In this document: positions 1 through 7,293 of the stretch, piece after piece
Layout: each line of letters begins with the position of its first letter
How positions within the stretch are numbered: the first letter of the stretch is position 1
Origin: Clostridiales bacterium
Lineage (GTDB): Bacteria > Bacillota > Clostridia > Christensenellales > CAG-138
Assembly: GCA_004554165.1 (NCBI GenBank)
Contig: SFNQ01000023.1
Span: 1-35,362, forward strand
DNA: 35,362 bases
Direction: 5' to 3'
Notes under the pieces: model-generated
What the model was told of the DNA's origin: nothing
What the model saw: the letters and a program-made list of their open reading frames with translations, nothing else
Database searches by the model: none
Program-made: the position numbers and the translations under genes

Positions 1-130
1 TTTCTTTGCCGGCGGCGATACGCCGAGAAAGAAAAGTACCCGCAGCGCCCCGCGGGTCCCGTGACAACGCAGCAAACCGCGCGGCGCAGCGCACAGCCTT
101 CGCCTTCTGTAGCAACACACCGGCGGCCAT

Positions 131-307
131 TGCCCCGCCGCGCAGGAAACGATACTCCGCGCGGCGTAAAGCAGAGGAAGCTGCCTCCCGGTCTGCATGC
201 CACCAAACCATCGTCCCGCCGCGCAGCAGAAGATACTCGTCGCGGCGTAAAGCGCTGAAAACGCCCTCCCGGTCTGCATGCCGCCAAACCATCGTCCCGC
301 CGCGCAG
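131..307. repeat. Tandem ~80-bp direct repeat, two copies plus a partial third
   Basis: Two adjacent units of about 80 bp share the blocks GATACTC, CGGCGTAAAGC, CTCCCGGTCTGCATGCC and CCAAACCATCGTCCCGCC. The GCCGCGCAG block recurs near 136, 217 and 298, giving a period of about 80-81 bp. The rest of 1-324 is GC-rich and holds no convincing gene: the open frames across it read as low-complexity Arg/Ala/Ser-rich protein. The first 40 bases contain a small CGGCG/CGCCG hairpin flanked by T-rich and A-rich arms, related in style to the AAAGAAAAG repeats elsewhere in the window. Confidence 0.75.
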
Positions 308-324
308 TCCCCGCCTGCCGATGC

Positions 325-372
325 AAAAGGAACGTGGGACCCCCGCGCCCCCCCTTCGCCGGGCCACGTTCC
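325..372 (-). terminator. Intrinsic terminator of walJ-rlmH
   Basis: Read on the minus strand, GGAACGTGG (364-372) pairs perfectly with CCACGTTCC (329-337) around a GC-rich loop, followed by TTTT (325-328). It lies 28 bases past the rlmH stop codon. Confidence 0.7.
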
Positions 373-399
373 GCCAAAGTTTTCAGCCGCTTTTTCTTG

Positions 400-879
400 T
401 CATTTATGATAGGTCTCGTTCCCGAGAATCTTAAACGCCCGGTACACCTGCTCCAGCAGCAGGATGCGCGCAATGCGGTGCGGAAAGGTCATGTCCGACA
501 GCGAGAGCGTCTCGTCCGCGCGGGTGAGCACCGCGCCGGAAAGCCCCAGCGAACCGCCGATCACAAAGGTCAGGCGGCTTTTGCCCATGCGCTGCAACGA
601 CTGAAGGCGCGCGGCAAAGCCCGGCGAATCATAGCGCTTTCCGTCGATGGTCAGCGCGATCACATGCTCCTGCGGCGCGATGCGGGCAAGCATCCGCTCC
701 CCCTCCTTCGCCATGGCCTGCGCTTCCTCCGCGGGCGAGAGGGTATCCGGCGTTTTCTCGTCCGCCACCTCTGCAATCTCCACCTGCGCAAAGCGGGACA
801 GCCGTTTTTGAAACTCCGCGGCCGCTTCGATCCAGTATCGCTCCTTGAGCTTCCCCGCGCATACGATGCGTATGGTCAT
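400..879 (-). CDS. rlmH: 23S rRNA (pseudouridine1915-N3)-methyltransferase RlmH
   Basis: A 159-residue SPOUT-class methyltransferase that uses S-adenosylmethionine to methylate N3 of pseudouridine 1915 in helix 69 of 23S rRNA on assembled 70S ribosomes. The N-terminus MTIRIVCAGKLKERYW and the C-terminal knot region, with GGSLGLSG followed by LSLSDMTFPH and RILLLEQVYRAF, are hallmarks of the family, and the length is typical (about 155-160). The ATG at 877-879 is chosen over an in-frame TTG two codons upstream because GAGG lies 7 bases before it and the protein then begins at the conserved MTIRIV. It lies 22 bp downstream of walJ on the same strand, most likely in one operon; walJ and rlmH are also neighbours in many Firmicutes. 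Confidence 0.95.
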   Translation of the reverse strand: MTIRIVCAGKLKERYWIEAAAEFQKRLSRFAQVEIAEVADEKTPDTLSPAEEAQAMAKEGERMLARIAPQEHVIALTIDGKRYDSPGFAARLQSLQRMGKSRLTFVIGGSLGLSGAVLTRADETLSLSDMTFPHRIARILLLEQVYRAFKILGNETYHK

Positions 880-901
880 TTGCAATCCTCCCCGGGACGG
901 C

Positions 902-1687
902 TCAGGCGATCTCGAACATGCCCAGCGGCCGGTCGCGCAGAGCCACGCTCACCCGCATGTCGGAAAGAATGCCGGCGCTTTCCAGCATGGCTTCGATGGT
1001 CACGCGCGCAAGCTCCGGCGTATTGTTTTCCCGCGACAGGTGTCCGAGGATCACGTTTCTGACGCCCCGCTCGTGCAGCGCGATCAGCGCCCTGCCGCAA
1101 TCCTCGTTGCACAGATGCCCCCGCCGCGACAGGATGCGCTGCTTGAGCGGATACGGATAGGGTCCCGCCAGCAGCATGTCCACATCGTGGTTCGCCTCGA
1201 GCAACACCAGATCGCTGCCGGAAAGCTGCGTCAAAAGCCGATCATCCACATGGCCCACGTCCGTCATGACCGTCACCTTCCTGCCCTCCGCCATAAAGCT
1301 GTAGCCCACCGCATGCGCTGCGTCATGCGGCGTCGAAAAGGGAAGCACGCGCACCTTCCCGCAGAAGAATTCCCGGTCCGGCTCAAACACGCGCATGCAG
1401 GCTGCCGGAATCTCGCCCACCGACGGCGGGAGCGCGGAAAAGCAGTCCGCCGCCGCGTATACCGGGATGTGGTGCGCGCGCGCAAGCACACCCGCACCTG
1501 CCACATGGTCCACATGCTCGTGCGTCAGAAACACCGCGTCGATGGTATGCAGCGGCACGCCGATACTCTCCAGCAGCGCGGCGATGCGCTTGCGCGTCAG
1601 TCCGGCATCGATAAGAAAACGGCGGCCTTCGGCCTCGAGGAAGGAGGCGTTGCCCGAGGAGCCGCTGCACAGCGGACAAAACAGCAT
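902..1687 (-). CDS. walJ: Metallo-beta-lactamase-fold hydrolase, WalJ/YycJ family
   Basis: A 261-residue cytoplasmic MBL-fold protein. MLFCPLCSGSSGNASFLE at the N-terminus is the YycJ signature (xxSGSxGNxxxxE). It is followed by the metal-binding motif THEHVDH, MTDVGHVD, a later HD (LLEANHDVDML) and LGHLSRENN near the C-terminus. Family members are proposed 5'-exonucleases acting in DNA repair or in coordination of cell wall and division; the substrate here cannot be read from sequence. The ATG at 1685-1687 is preceded by GGGAG 8 bases upstream, and the longer open frame upstream lacks family homology. Transcription probably starts at the promoter at 1760-1789 and continues into rlmH. The usual walR/walK neighbours are absent here. 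Confidence 0.9.
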   Translation of the reverse strand: MLFCPLCSGSSGNASFLEAEGRRFLIDAGLTRKRIAALLESIGVPLHTIDAVFLTHEHVDHVAGAGVLARAHHIPVYAAADCFSALPPSVGEIPAACMRVFEPDREFFCGKVRVLPFSTPHDAAHAVGYSFMAEGRKVTVMTDVGHVDDRLLTQLSGSDLVLLEANHDVDMLLAGPYPYPLKQRILSRRGHLCNEDCGRALIALHERGVRNVILGHLSRENNTPELARVTIEAMLESAGILSDMRVSVALRDRPLGMFEIA

Positions 1688-1759
1688 GGAAGAATCTCCC
1701 TTTTTCAGACATTCGGCGGCGGTTTTTCCAGGCCGGGAAATCCGCCGCAAAGCACTGTC

Positions 1760-1789
1760 AGTATAGCACAAATCCGCCCCAGGAAACAA
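1760..1789 (-). promoter_or_regulatory. Sigma-A-type promoter of walJ-rlmH
   Basis: On the minus strand: -35 TTGTTT (1784-1789), an 18-bp spacer, extended -10 TGCTATACT (hexamer 1760-1765). The predicted start is near 1753, giving a leader of about 65 nt. Confidence 0.65.
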
Positions 1790-1799
1790 CGTGTCCGCA

Positions 1800-1847
1800 G
1801 GGCGGGGGCGGCGCGCGGCGCATGCGCGCCGCGCGCCGCCCCCGCCC
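1800..1847. repeat. GC-only 22-bp perfect hairpin between divergent promoters
   Basis: Bases 1800-1821 (beginning GGGCGGGGGC) are perfectly complementary to 1826-1847, with the 4-base loop ATGC. There is no T-tract on either side, so it is not an ordinary terminator, and both adjacent genes are transcribed away from it. Its composition and position match the four-way-junction elements at 15307 and 32639; it could be a reduced copy that keeps only one stem. Confidence 0.85.
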
Positions 1848-1883
1848 CGCTTCTGCGCGCCTCTACCATCTTTCCCCCGTTTC

Positions 1884-1892
1884 TGCTATACT
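1884..1892 (+). promoter_or_regulatory. Extended -10 promoter of ispE, predicted leaderless
   Basis: TGC followed by TATACT (1887-1892); no good -35 is seen at 16-18 bp (TACCAT at 17). The hexamer ends 6 bases before the ATG at 1899, so the expected +1 is the A of the start codon. No Shine-Dalgarno sequence precedes the ATG. Confidence 0.6.
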
Positions 1893-1898
1893 GCTCTC

Positions 1899-2720
1899 AT
1901 GAACAGCATCCAGCAACGGGCCTATGCCAAACTGAATCTGACGCTGGGCGTGCGCTGTAAGCGCGCCGACGGCTATCACGAGCTCGACATGCTCATGCAG
2001 CAGATCGACCTTTGCGACACCCTGACCGTCTCCCGCGCCACAGATGTGGCTGTCACCGGCAGCGGCATGCTGCTGCCCTTTGACAACAGCATCCGGGCCG
2101 CGGCCAACTATTACCGCGCGCTGACGGGCCGCGGTGCGCACATCCATGTGGCAAAGCGCATTCCGGCGGAGGCCGGGCTTGCCGGCGGCAGCGCGGACGC
2201 TGCGGCGACGCTTCTGGCGCTGGACCGGCTCTATGGCGAGGTGGGGCGCGCTTCCCTGTTCGATATCGCGCTGAAAATCGGCGCGGACGTTCCCTTCTGC
2301 CTGCAGGGCGGCCTGTGCCGCGCGGAGGGCGTGGGCGAACGGCTCACGCCGCTGCGGGGCATGCCGCTGCATGTGGTGGTGGCAAAACCTGTGCAGGGCG
2401 TGTCTACGGGCGCCCTCTTCCGCGCCCTGAAACTGCCCCGGCAGATGCCGGATACCGCAGGCGCAATGCGCGCCATCGCCGCAGGCGACCTCCCTGCGCT
2501 GGCGGGCTGCCTGTTCAATGCGCTTGAGGAGCCGGCAATCGCGCTTGTGCCGGAGATCGGCGCGCTGAAGGCGCGTCTGCTGGCCGAGGGAGCGCTTTCC
2601 GCCTGCATGACCGGCAGCGGCAGCGCGGTGTTCGGCCTGTTTGAAACCAGGGCGGATGCGGAAGCAGCGGCCAGCCGCATGGCGGATCTGCACTTTGTCT
2701 GCGCCGCGGAAAGCATCTGA
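1899..2720 (+). CDS. ispE: 4-diphosphocytidyl-2-C-methyl-D-erythritol kinase IspE
   Basis: A 273-residue GHMP-family kinase that phosphorylates the 2-hydroxyl of CDP-methylerythritol using ATP, the fourth step of the MEP isoprenoid pathway. Visible motifs are the N-terminal AYAKLNLTLGV (GHMP motif 1), the glycine-rich ATP loop PAEAGLAGGSADAAATL near residues 88-104, ADVPFCLQGG (substrate pocket) and the C-terminal MTGSGSAVFGLF. The start is ATG 1899: the open frame runs further upstream, but that stretch is translated hairpin DNA (Arg/Ala/Pro-rich). The ATG lacks a ribosome-binding site and sits just after a -10 element, so a leaderless message is inferred. An intrinsic terminator follows 13 bp after the stop, so the gene appears monocistronic. 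Confidence 0.95.
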   Translation: MNSIQQRAYAKLNLTLGVRCKRADGYHELDMLMQQIDLCDTLTVSRATDVAVTGSGMLLPFDNSIRAAANYYRALTGRGAHIHVAKRIPAEAGLAGGSADAAATLLALDRLYGEVGRASLFDIALKIGADVPFCLQGGLCRAEGVGERLTPLRGMPLHVVVAKPVQGVSTGALFRALKLPRQMPDTAGAMRAIAAGDLPALAGCLFNALEEPAIALVPEIGALKARLLAEGALSACMTGSGSAVFGLFETRADAEAAASRMADLHFVCAAESI

Positions 2721-2733
2721 CCGGCAGAAATCT

Positions 2734-2753
2734 CCGGCTCTCGCCGGGTTTTT
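2734..2753 (+). terminator. Intrinsic terminator of ispE
   Basis: CCGGC (2734-2738), loop TCTC, GCCGG (2743-2747), then GTTTTT. A short stem but a clear T-run immediately after the gene. The stretch 2754-3042 holds no gene or structure I can support. Confidence 0.7.
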
Positions 2754-3042
2754 CCCCGTTTTCACCCGGCCCGAGGTCTTGCGGGCGGCAAATCACGGCG
2801 GCGTATGGGCTGCGGACGCGCATGTCGTCCCTGCCCATATTTTCTTTCCGCCGGCCATGCCGCCAAAGGCGCTTGAAAAAGCCCTGTGCCGATTGCCGAA
2901 GGACTGCATGCTTCCAGTTTTTCCGGCATTGCGCAGGGACCGCCTGTCCTGCGGCGCGGCGGGCCGCCCTTTCTTTGCGTACGCTTTCCGACTCCGGTGG
3001 CTGCGCTTCCCAAAGCCCTCCGCGAAGATATCGGCAGCGCGA

Positions 3043-3098
3043 CTTAAGAAAACCTTAAGCATTTCCCCCTGTGTTTTTTAAAAACTTCTTCGTACAAT
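3043..3098 (+). promoter_or_regulatory. Two-component operon promoter with phased CTTAAG direct repeats
   Basis: CTTAAG occurs at 3043-3048 and 3054-3059, exactly 11 bp apart, the one-helical-turn spacing typical of OmpR/PhoB-family response-regulator sites. A -10 TACAAT lies at 3093-3098 without a good -35 at 17 bp, as expected of an activated promoter. Autoregulation by the downstream response regulator is inferred. Confidence 0.5.
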
Positions 3099-3121
3099 AA
3101 GGGCATGTGAGGTGAAGAACC

Positions 3122-3820
3122 ATGTACACGATCCTGATCTGCGACGATGAGCGCGATATCGTCTCCGCGCTGGAAATCTATCTGCGCGCCGAGGGCTATG
3201 CAACCGTCGCCGCGTACAACGGCAGGGAGGCGCTGGAGATCGCGGCTGCGCAGGACGTCCATTTGGCGCTGATGGACGTGATGATGCCGGGCCTGGACGG
3301 AATTTCCGCCACCGTACAGCTTCGGGAAACGTACAACTTCCCCATCATCCTGCTCACGGCCAAAAGCGAGGACAGCGACAAAGTGCTGGGCCTGACCCTT
3401 GGCGCGGATGATTATGTGACAAAGCCCTTCAACCCCGTGGAGGTTCTGGCCCGGGTGAAATCCCAGCTCAGGCGTTACACCCGCCTTGGCGGCCTCGAGG
3501 AGCGGAAGCAGCTTCTCGTGTTCCGCGACATCGTGCTGGACGACGTGGAAAAGCGCGTTACCCAGGGCGGCGAGGCGGTCCCCCTCACGCCCATCGAGTA
3601 CAGCATCCTGAAGCTCCTGATGGAGAACAAAAACCGCGTCTTTTCGAGCCGCCAGATCTATGAGCGCGTGTGGAACGATGCCGCCTACGGCGCGGAGAAC
3701 ACCGTGGCCGTGCATATCCGTCACCTGCGCGAAAAGCTGGAGATCGATCCGGCCAATCCCCGCTTTTTGAAGGTCGTCTGGGGGCAGGGCTACAAGCTCC
3801 AAGACATTCCGGAGGTTTGA
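3122..3820 (+). CDS. OmpR/PhoB-family response regulator
   Basis: 232 residues: receiver domain (about 1-115) and winged-helix DNA-binding domain (about 135-230). The receiver has the acidic pair D8/D9, phospho-acceptor D52 in LMDVMMPG, switch T79 in LLTAKSED and K101 in DYVTKPF. The effector domain shows the OmpR wHTH pattern VPLTPIEYSILKLLMENKNRV, then WGQGYKL at the end. The sequence is of the VanR/PhoP type, but the target genes cannot be named. The start ATG follows GAGG at 3109-3112. The histidine kinase gene begins 6 bp after the stop, so the pair is surely cotranscribed. Phased CTTAAG repeats upstream suggest autoregulation. Confidence 0.95.
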   Translation: MYTILICDDERDIVSALEIYLRAEGYATVAAYNGREALEIAAAQDVHLALMDVMMPGLDGISATVQLRETYNFPIILLTAKSEDSDKVLGLTLGADDYVTKPFNPVEVLARVKSQLRRYTRLGGLEERKQLLVFRDIVLDDVEKRVTQGGEAVPLTPIEYSILKLLMENKNRVFSSRQIYERVWNDAAYGAENTVAVHIRHLREKLEIDPANPRFLKVVWGQGYKLQDIPEV

Positions 3821-3826
3821 TTTGTT

Positions 3827-5998
3827 ATGAAACGACTGCTCTCTTCCTGCCTTGCAAAAACCGTCGCCATCGCACTCTTTGTGCTTTTTTCTCTGGGCTT
3901 TGCTGCGGGCTGCTTCGGCCTTGCCTATAACTTTGCCCAGGGCAGCTATGACGGCGCCGCGCCCGCTTTTGAGGATTCTTTCTGGTGCAGCGCGCTCATA
4001 TCCCGGCAGCTTCAGCGCCTCTCCTCTGCGCTCCAGCCGGATGTTCTTTCCCTGTCGCGCGCCTGGACCGACGCGATCCCCTCGCCCATGCCCACGGCGG
4101 AAGCGGCGGGCACGGGCGGCGAAGGGGCCGTCGCAGGCGAAGCATCCGATCCCACGCCCATGCCTGCGAGCACGGCCGCGCCCGCAGGCGCCGGCATCTC
4201 CGCAGCGCCTGCCACGGAAGCTGCGGACGGCGACGCCATTTCGGAGGACATTGCCGCAGCCCTTGCTTCGGCGCTGCTGGATCAGCTTTCCTCGCTGGAA
4301 CTGCCGCAAAACCTGGCCCTGCGGGTAAGCGATCTCGACGGAACGCTGCTCTATGACAGCGCGGAGAGCCTTTCGGGCTATACGACCCGCGATTCGTGGG
4401 TGATGTACCGCTGCTATGGCAGCAACGGCGAGATCACTACCTTTTTGAACGGTCTGCCCGGACCGGGCTTTTCTGAGGCCGGCTGGGGCTTCCTCCTCCG
4501 CATATCCCTTCGGCAGGCCTGCGTCGAGGGCGATGCGTTCTTCGCTGCCGCCGTCTGGCACTACCGCCTCCTTGCCGCGCGCAACTGGCTCTTCCCCGTC
4601 GTGGGGGCGCTGCTGCTCCTTTGCCTCGGCCTGCTCGTGTTCCTGTTTTGCGCTGCGGGCCGCCGCAAAGACGAACCCTCGCCCCGGTGCGCCTGGATCG
4701 ACAGGATTCCCACTGACCTGTTCTATGCGGCAGTGCTCCTGCTTGCGTTCTCCCTCGTTTGTCTGATTCTTCGTGGAGCGGAGCTTCTGTCCGGCAGCTG
4801 GCAGGTCGCGCCCCTCCTCGCCCTGGCCGCGCTGGGCGGCACGGCGCTGGCCCTGCTCGCGCTGCTGCTTTTGATGAGCACGGCCACGCGCGTCAAGACC
4901 CGTACCTTCTTCCGCAATAGCGTCGTGTTCCATGTGCTGCGCTTTTTCTACCGCATTCTGCGCCGCGTCTGCCGGGCGCTGGCAGAGCTTTTTCAAAACC
5001 TGCCCGCCCTCTGGAAGCTGTACCTGCTGCTCCTCGGTTATGCAGGCTTCTCCCTTGTGTTCCTTCTCTCCCGCAGCGGCTTTGGCCTCCTCCTCTGGTG
5101 CGGCCTGACGCTGACGGGCCTTGTGTTCCTCTCAAAGTTCGTGCTCGCGCTTCAGCGCCTGTATGCGGGCGCAAAGCGTATGCGGGACGGCGACCTGTCC
5201 GTCAAGATCCCTCTTTCGGGGCTCTATGGTGCCTGCCGGGCGCATGCCCAGTGCCTGAACGATCTTGCCGAGGGCATGGGCCGGGCCGTGGAGGCCCGCA
5301 TGAAGAGCGAGCGCATGAAGACCGACCTCATCACAAACGTGTCCCATGACATCAAGACCCCGCTGACGAGCATCGTCAACTATGTGGATCTGCTCAAGAA
5401 GGAGGCGCTGGACAACGAAACCGCCGCAGGCTATGTTCAGGTGCTGGACCGGCAGGCGCAGCGGCTGAAAAAGCTCACCGAGGACCTGGTCGAAGCCTCC
5501 AAGGCCCAGAGCGGCGCGCTCAACGTGGTCCTGGCGCCCACAGATCTTGCGGAGCTGCTCCGCCAGTGCGCCGCAGAGTACGAGGAGCGCTTTGCCGCCG
5601 CGGAGCTGACGCCCATCCTGACCCTGCCAGAGGCCGGGCTTTCCGCCCTGGCGGATGGGCGGCTGCTGTTCCGCGTGCTGGATAACCTGTTGAACAACGC
5701 CGTCAAGTACGCCCTGCCCGGCACCCGCGTCTACATTGACGTTGCAGCGTTGGACGGGCAGGCGCGCATCGCTCTGCGCAACGTCTCCCGGGATGCGCTG
5801 AACATGGACCCCGCCGAGCTGACCGCGCGCTTTGTCCGCGGCGACGCCTCCCGGGCCACGGAGGGCAGTGGGCTGGGCCTGTCCATCGCGGACGATCTCA
5901 TGAAGCTCCAGGGCGGTCGCCTGATCCTCTCCATCGACGGCGATCTGTTCCGCGCGGATCTGCTGCTTCCGCCTGTGGTCGCGGATCGGGACCAGTGA
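3827..5998 (+). CDS. Multi-pass sensor histidine kinase
   Basis: 723 residues, partner of the preceding regulator. An N-terminal membrane segment (about 10-32) leads to an extracytoplasmic region that contains an Ala/Pro/Thr-rich low-complexity stretch (about 85-145, with duplicated PMP-type blocks). Several further hydrophobic segments follow between about 245 and 445. A HAMP-like linker (RMRDGDLSVKIPL) precedes the HisKA domain, with phospho-acceptor His507 in SHDIKTPLTS, and a HATPase_c domain with N-box DNLLNNAVKYA and G-box GSGLGLSIADDL. It is larger than VanS-type kinases (about 380) because of the multi-spanning sensor, so the signal may be envelope-related; this is inference. GGAGG lies 11 bases before the ATG. 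Confidence 0.92.
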   Translation: MKRLLSSCLAKTVAIALFVLFSLGFAAGCFGLAYNFAQGSYDGAAPAFEDSFWCSALISRQLQRLSSALQPDVLSLSRAWTDAIPSPMPTAEAAGTGGEGAVAGEASDPTPMPASTAAPAGAGISAAPATEAADGDAISEDIAAALASALLDQLSSLELPQNLALRVSDLDGTLLYDSAESLSGYTTRDSWVMYRCYGSNGEITTFLNGLPGPGFSEAGWGFLLRISLRQACVEGDAFFAAAVWHYRLLAARNWLFPVVGALLLLCLGLLVFLFCAAGRRKDEPSPRCAWIDRIPTDLFYAAVLLLAFSLVCLILRGAELLSGSWQVAPLLALAALGGTALALLALLLLMSTATRVKTRTFFRNSVVFHVLRFFYRILRRVCRALAELFQNLPALWKLYLLLLGYAGFSLVFLLSRSGFGLLLWCGLTLTGLVFLSKFVLALQRLYAGAKRMRDGDLSVKIPLSGLYGACRAHAQCLNDLAEGMGRAVEARMKSERMKTDLITNVSHDIKTPLTSIVNYVDLLKKEALDNETAAGYVQVLDRQAQRLKKLTEDLVEASKAQSGALNVVLAPTDLAELLRQCAAEYEERFAAAELTPILTLPEAGLSALADGRLLFRVLDNLLNNAVKYALPGTRVYIDVAALDGQARIALRNVSRDALNMDPAELTARFVRGDASRATEGSGLGLSIADDLMKLQGGRLILSIDGDLFRADLLLPPVVADRDQ

Positions 5999-6060
5999 CG
6001 CTCTGCTTCCTCCCGGTCAGCAGGCAGGGGGACGCAGCCTGGGGCTGGCAGAGCGGCTTT
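5999..6060 (+). terminator. Probable terminator of the two-component operon
   Basis: CGCTCTGC (5999-6006) pairs with GCAGAGCG (6048-6055), enclosing an inner CAGCC/GGCTG hairpin, followed by GCTTTTG. It directly abuts the kinase stop codon. The rest, up to 6208, holds only a weak minus-strand hairpin with a T6 run (about 6104-6122) that may end cwlD. Confidence 0.5.
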
Positions 6061-6208
6061 TGTCAGGCCAGCCCCTTCCCGCCCGCCTTGCAGGGCAGGC
6101 AAAGAGAAAAAACCGTGCCACGGCCGGAGTCCCCTTTTGCCCCGCTTTGCCGCCGATGAAAGCGCTTTTCTGTTCTTCCTGTCCTGTTATGGAAAGGCAA
6201 CCGCCCGT

Positions 6209-6904
6209 CTACTGCGGGCTTCCGTGCTGCACCACATAGTCCATGACCCCCTGGACGATGGCGCCTGCCAGCAGCTTTTGATACTCCGGGTCCAGGAGCT
6301 TCTGCTCCTCCTCGGCGTTGCTCAGAAAACCGCACTCCACCAGCACGGCGGGCGCCTTGCACTCGCGGACGACGAAGTAGTCGCCGGGGTTGGCCAGGCG
6401 CTGCTTCTGCCCGACTGCGGCGGTCACCGCGTCGATGACGCACTGGGCCAGCGCCTCGCCCTCGACGGAGCCCTTCATATAATACGCCATTGCGCCCCGC
6501 ACGGCGCTGTCCCCAAACTTGTTCATGTGAATGGACACCACGATGTCCGCCCGCTCATCCGCAAGCAGTACCTTGCGGTTGGCCATATCCTGCTGCTTGG
6601 TCTCGCCCAGCGCGTTTTCGTCCCTGCGCGTCATGAGCACGTTCACGCCGCGGGCCGTAAACAGACGCTCCACCTCCTGTGCCACGGCAAGATTCAGCCC
6701 GGCCTCCGGTACACCGGAGTTGCCGACCGCGCCGCCGTCCGCGCCGCCGTGCCCCGCGTCCACCACCACGGTCAGCCCTTCCCCGGTGGTGCTGACCGTT
6801 CCGTCTGCTCTTCCGCGAAAATGCTCCACCACGCCCAGCAGCACTACGGCAATGCATGCCGTTACCAGCAGCGAACCGAGCCAGCGTGCAAGCGCCCCCT
6901 GCAT
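6209..6904 (-). CDS. cwlD: N-acetylmuramoyl-L-alanine amidase, CwlD type
   Basis: 231-residue Amidase_3 protein with an N-terminal membrane anchor or signal segment (about 10-26). The zinc ligands and catalytic residues are all present: H52 in VDAGHGGADGG, E67 in GVPEAGLNL, H126 in VVSIHMNKF and E190 in AVLVECGFLSN. CwlD cleaves the peptide stem from muramic acid during formation of muramic-delta-lactam in spore cortex peptidoglycan; size (about 235) and membrane topology fit CwlD rather than multi-domain autolysins. GAGGTGAT precedes the ATG. It is flanked by the two-component operon (convergent) and, upstream, by a DnaA-box cluster. Assignment to the sporulation role is inferred from family resemblance. 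Confidence 0.88.
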   Translation of the reverse strand: MQGALARWLGSLLVTACIAVVLLGVVEHFRGRADGTVSTTGEGLTVVVDAGHGGADGGAVGNSGVPEAGLNLAVAQEVERLFTARGVNVLMTRRDENALGETKQQDMANRKVLLADERADIVVSIHMNKFGDSAVRGAMAYYMKGSVEGEALAQCVIDAVTAAVGQKQRLANPGDYFVVRECKAPAVLVECGFLSNAEEEQKLLDPEYQKLLAGAIVQGVMDYVVQHGSPQ

Positions 6905-6976
6905 ACCATCACCTCAAGGGCAGCGTATGCGCCGCGCGGCGGGATTATTCTGTCGAAAAATGTGTACAATCTGTGA

Positions 6977-7081
6977 CTGTCCACATCATCCACATACTTA
7001 TCCACCGTTTTGTGCCCCATATTCCGCGGATTTTGGGAAGTTTTCCACTCTTATCCACTGAAATCAGGAATGTTATCCACA
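6977..7081 (+). other. Cluster of DnaA-box-like 9-mers upstream of cwlD
   Basis: Sites in one orientation relative to TTATCCACA: CTGTCCACA (6977-6985), TCATCCACA (6986-6994), TTATCCACC (6998-7006), TTTTCCACT (7041-7049), TTATCCACT (7051-7059) and a perfect TTATCCACA (7073-7081). Four of the six are within one mismatch. The gap between cwlD and ribU (6905-7293) contains no gene. The cluster matches the consensus better than the dnaA-dnaN intergenic region does. It may titrate DnaA, regulate cwlD, or be part of the origin. Confidence 0.75.
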
Positions 7082-7293
7082 TTGCTCGCAATGAAATTCC
7101 CGGATTTTCCGGCTGCAAAACCTGTGCCCGTGCAAAAAAGCATTTGCCCCGTCCTGCGGATTCGCCGAAGATTTTCCCTTTCCTTTCTGCAGGATTTGCT
7201 GCGCCGGCTTTCGCGTGACTGCATGAAAATGGCGGGGCCGCAGCCAAAGCGAACCCAGCCAAAACCCCCATGGTGTTTTTCCGGGCGCGGTCC

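Noticed and set aside
131..307. Possible CRISPR array
   Set aside because: The units are adjacent 80-bp repeats without unique spacers, there are only two full copies, and no cas genes are present.
6..434. Long open frame covering the tandem repeats at the left edge
   Set aside because: Translated repeats give Arg/Ala/Ser-rich sequence without a domain or a ribosome-binding site, and the frame overlaps the rlmH terminator.
3044..4996. Long minus-strand open frame opposite the two-component genes
   Set aside because: It is the complement of strongly conserved regulator and kinase coding sequence, and its translation lacks recognisable domains.
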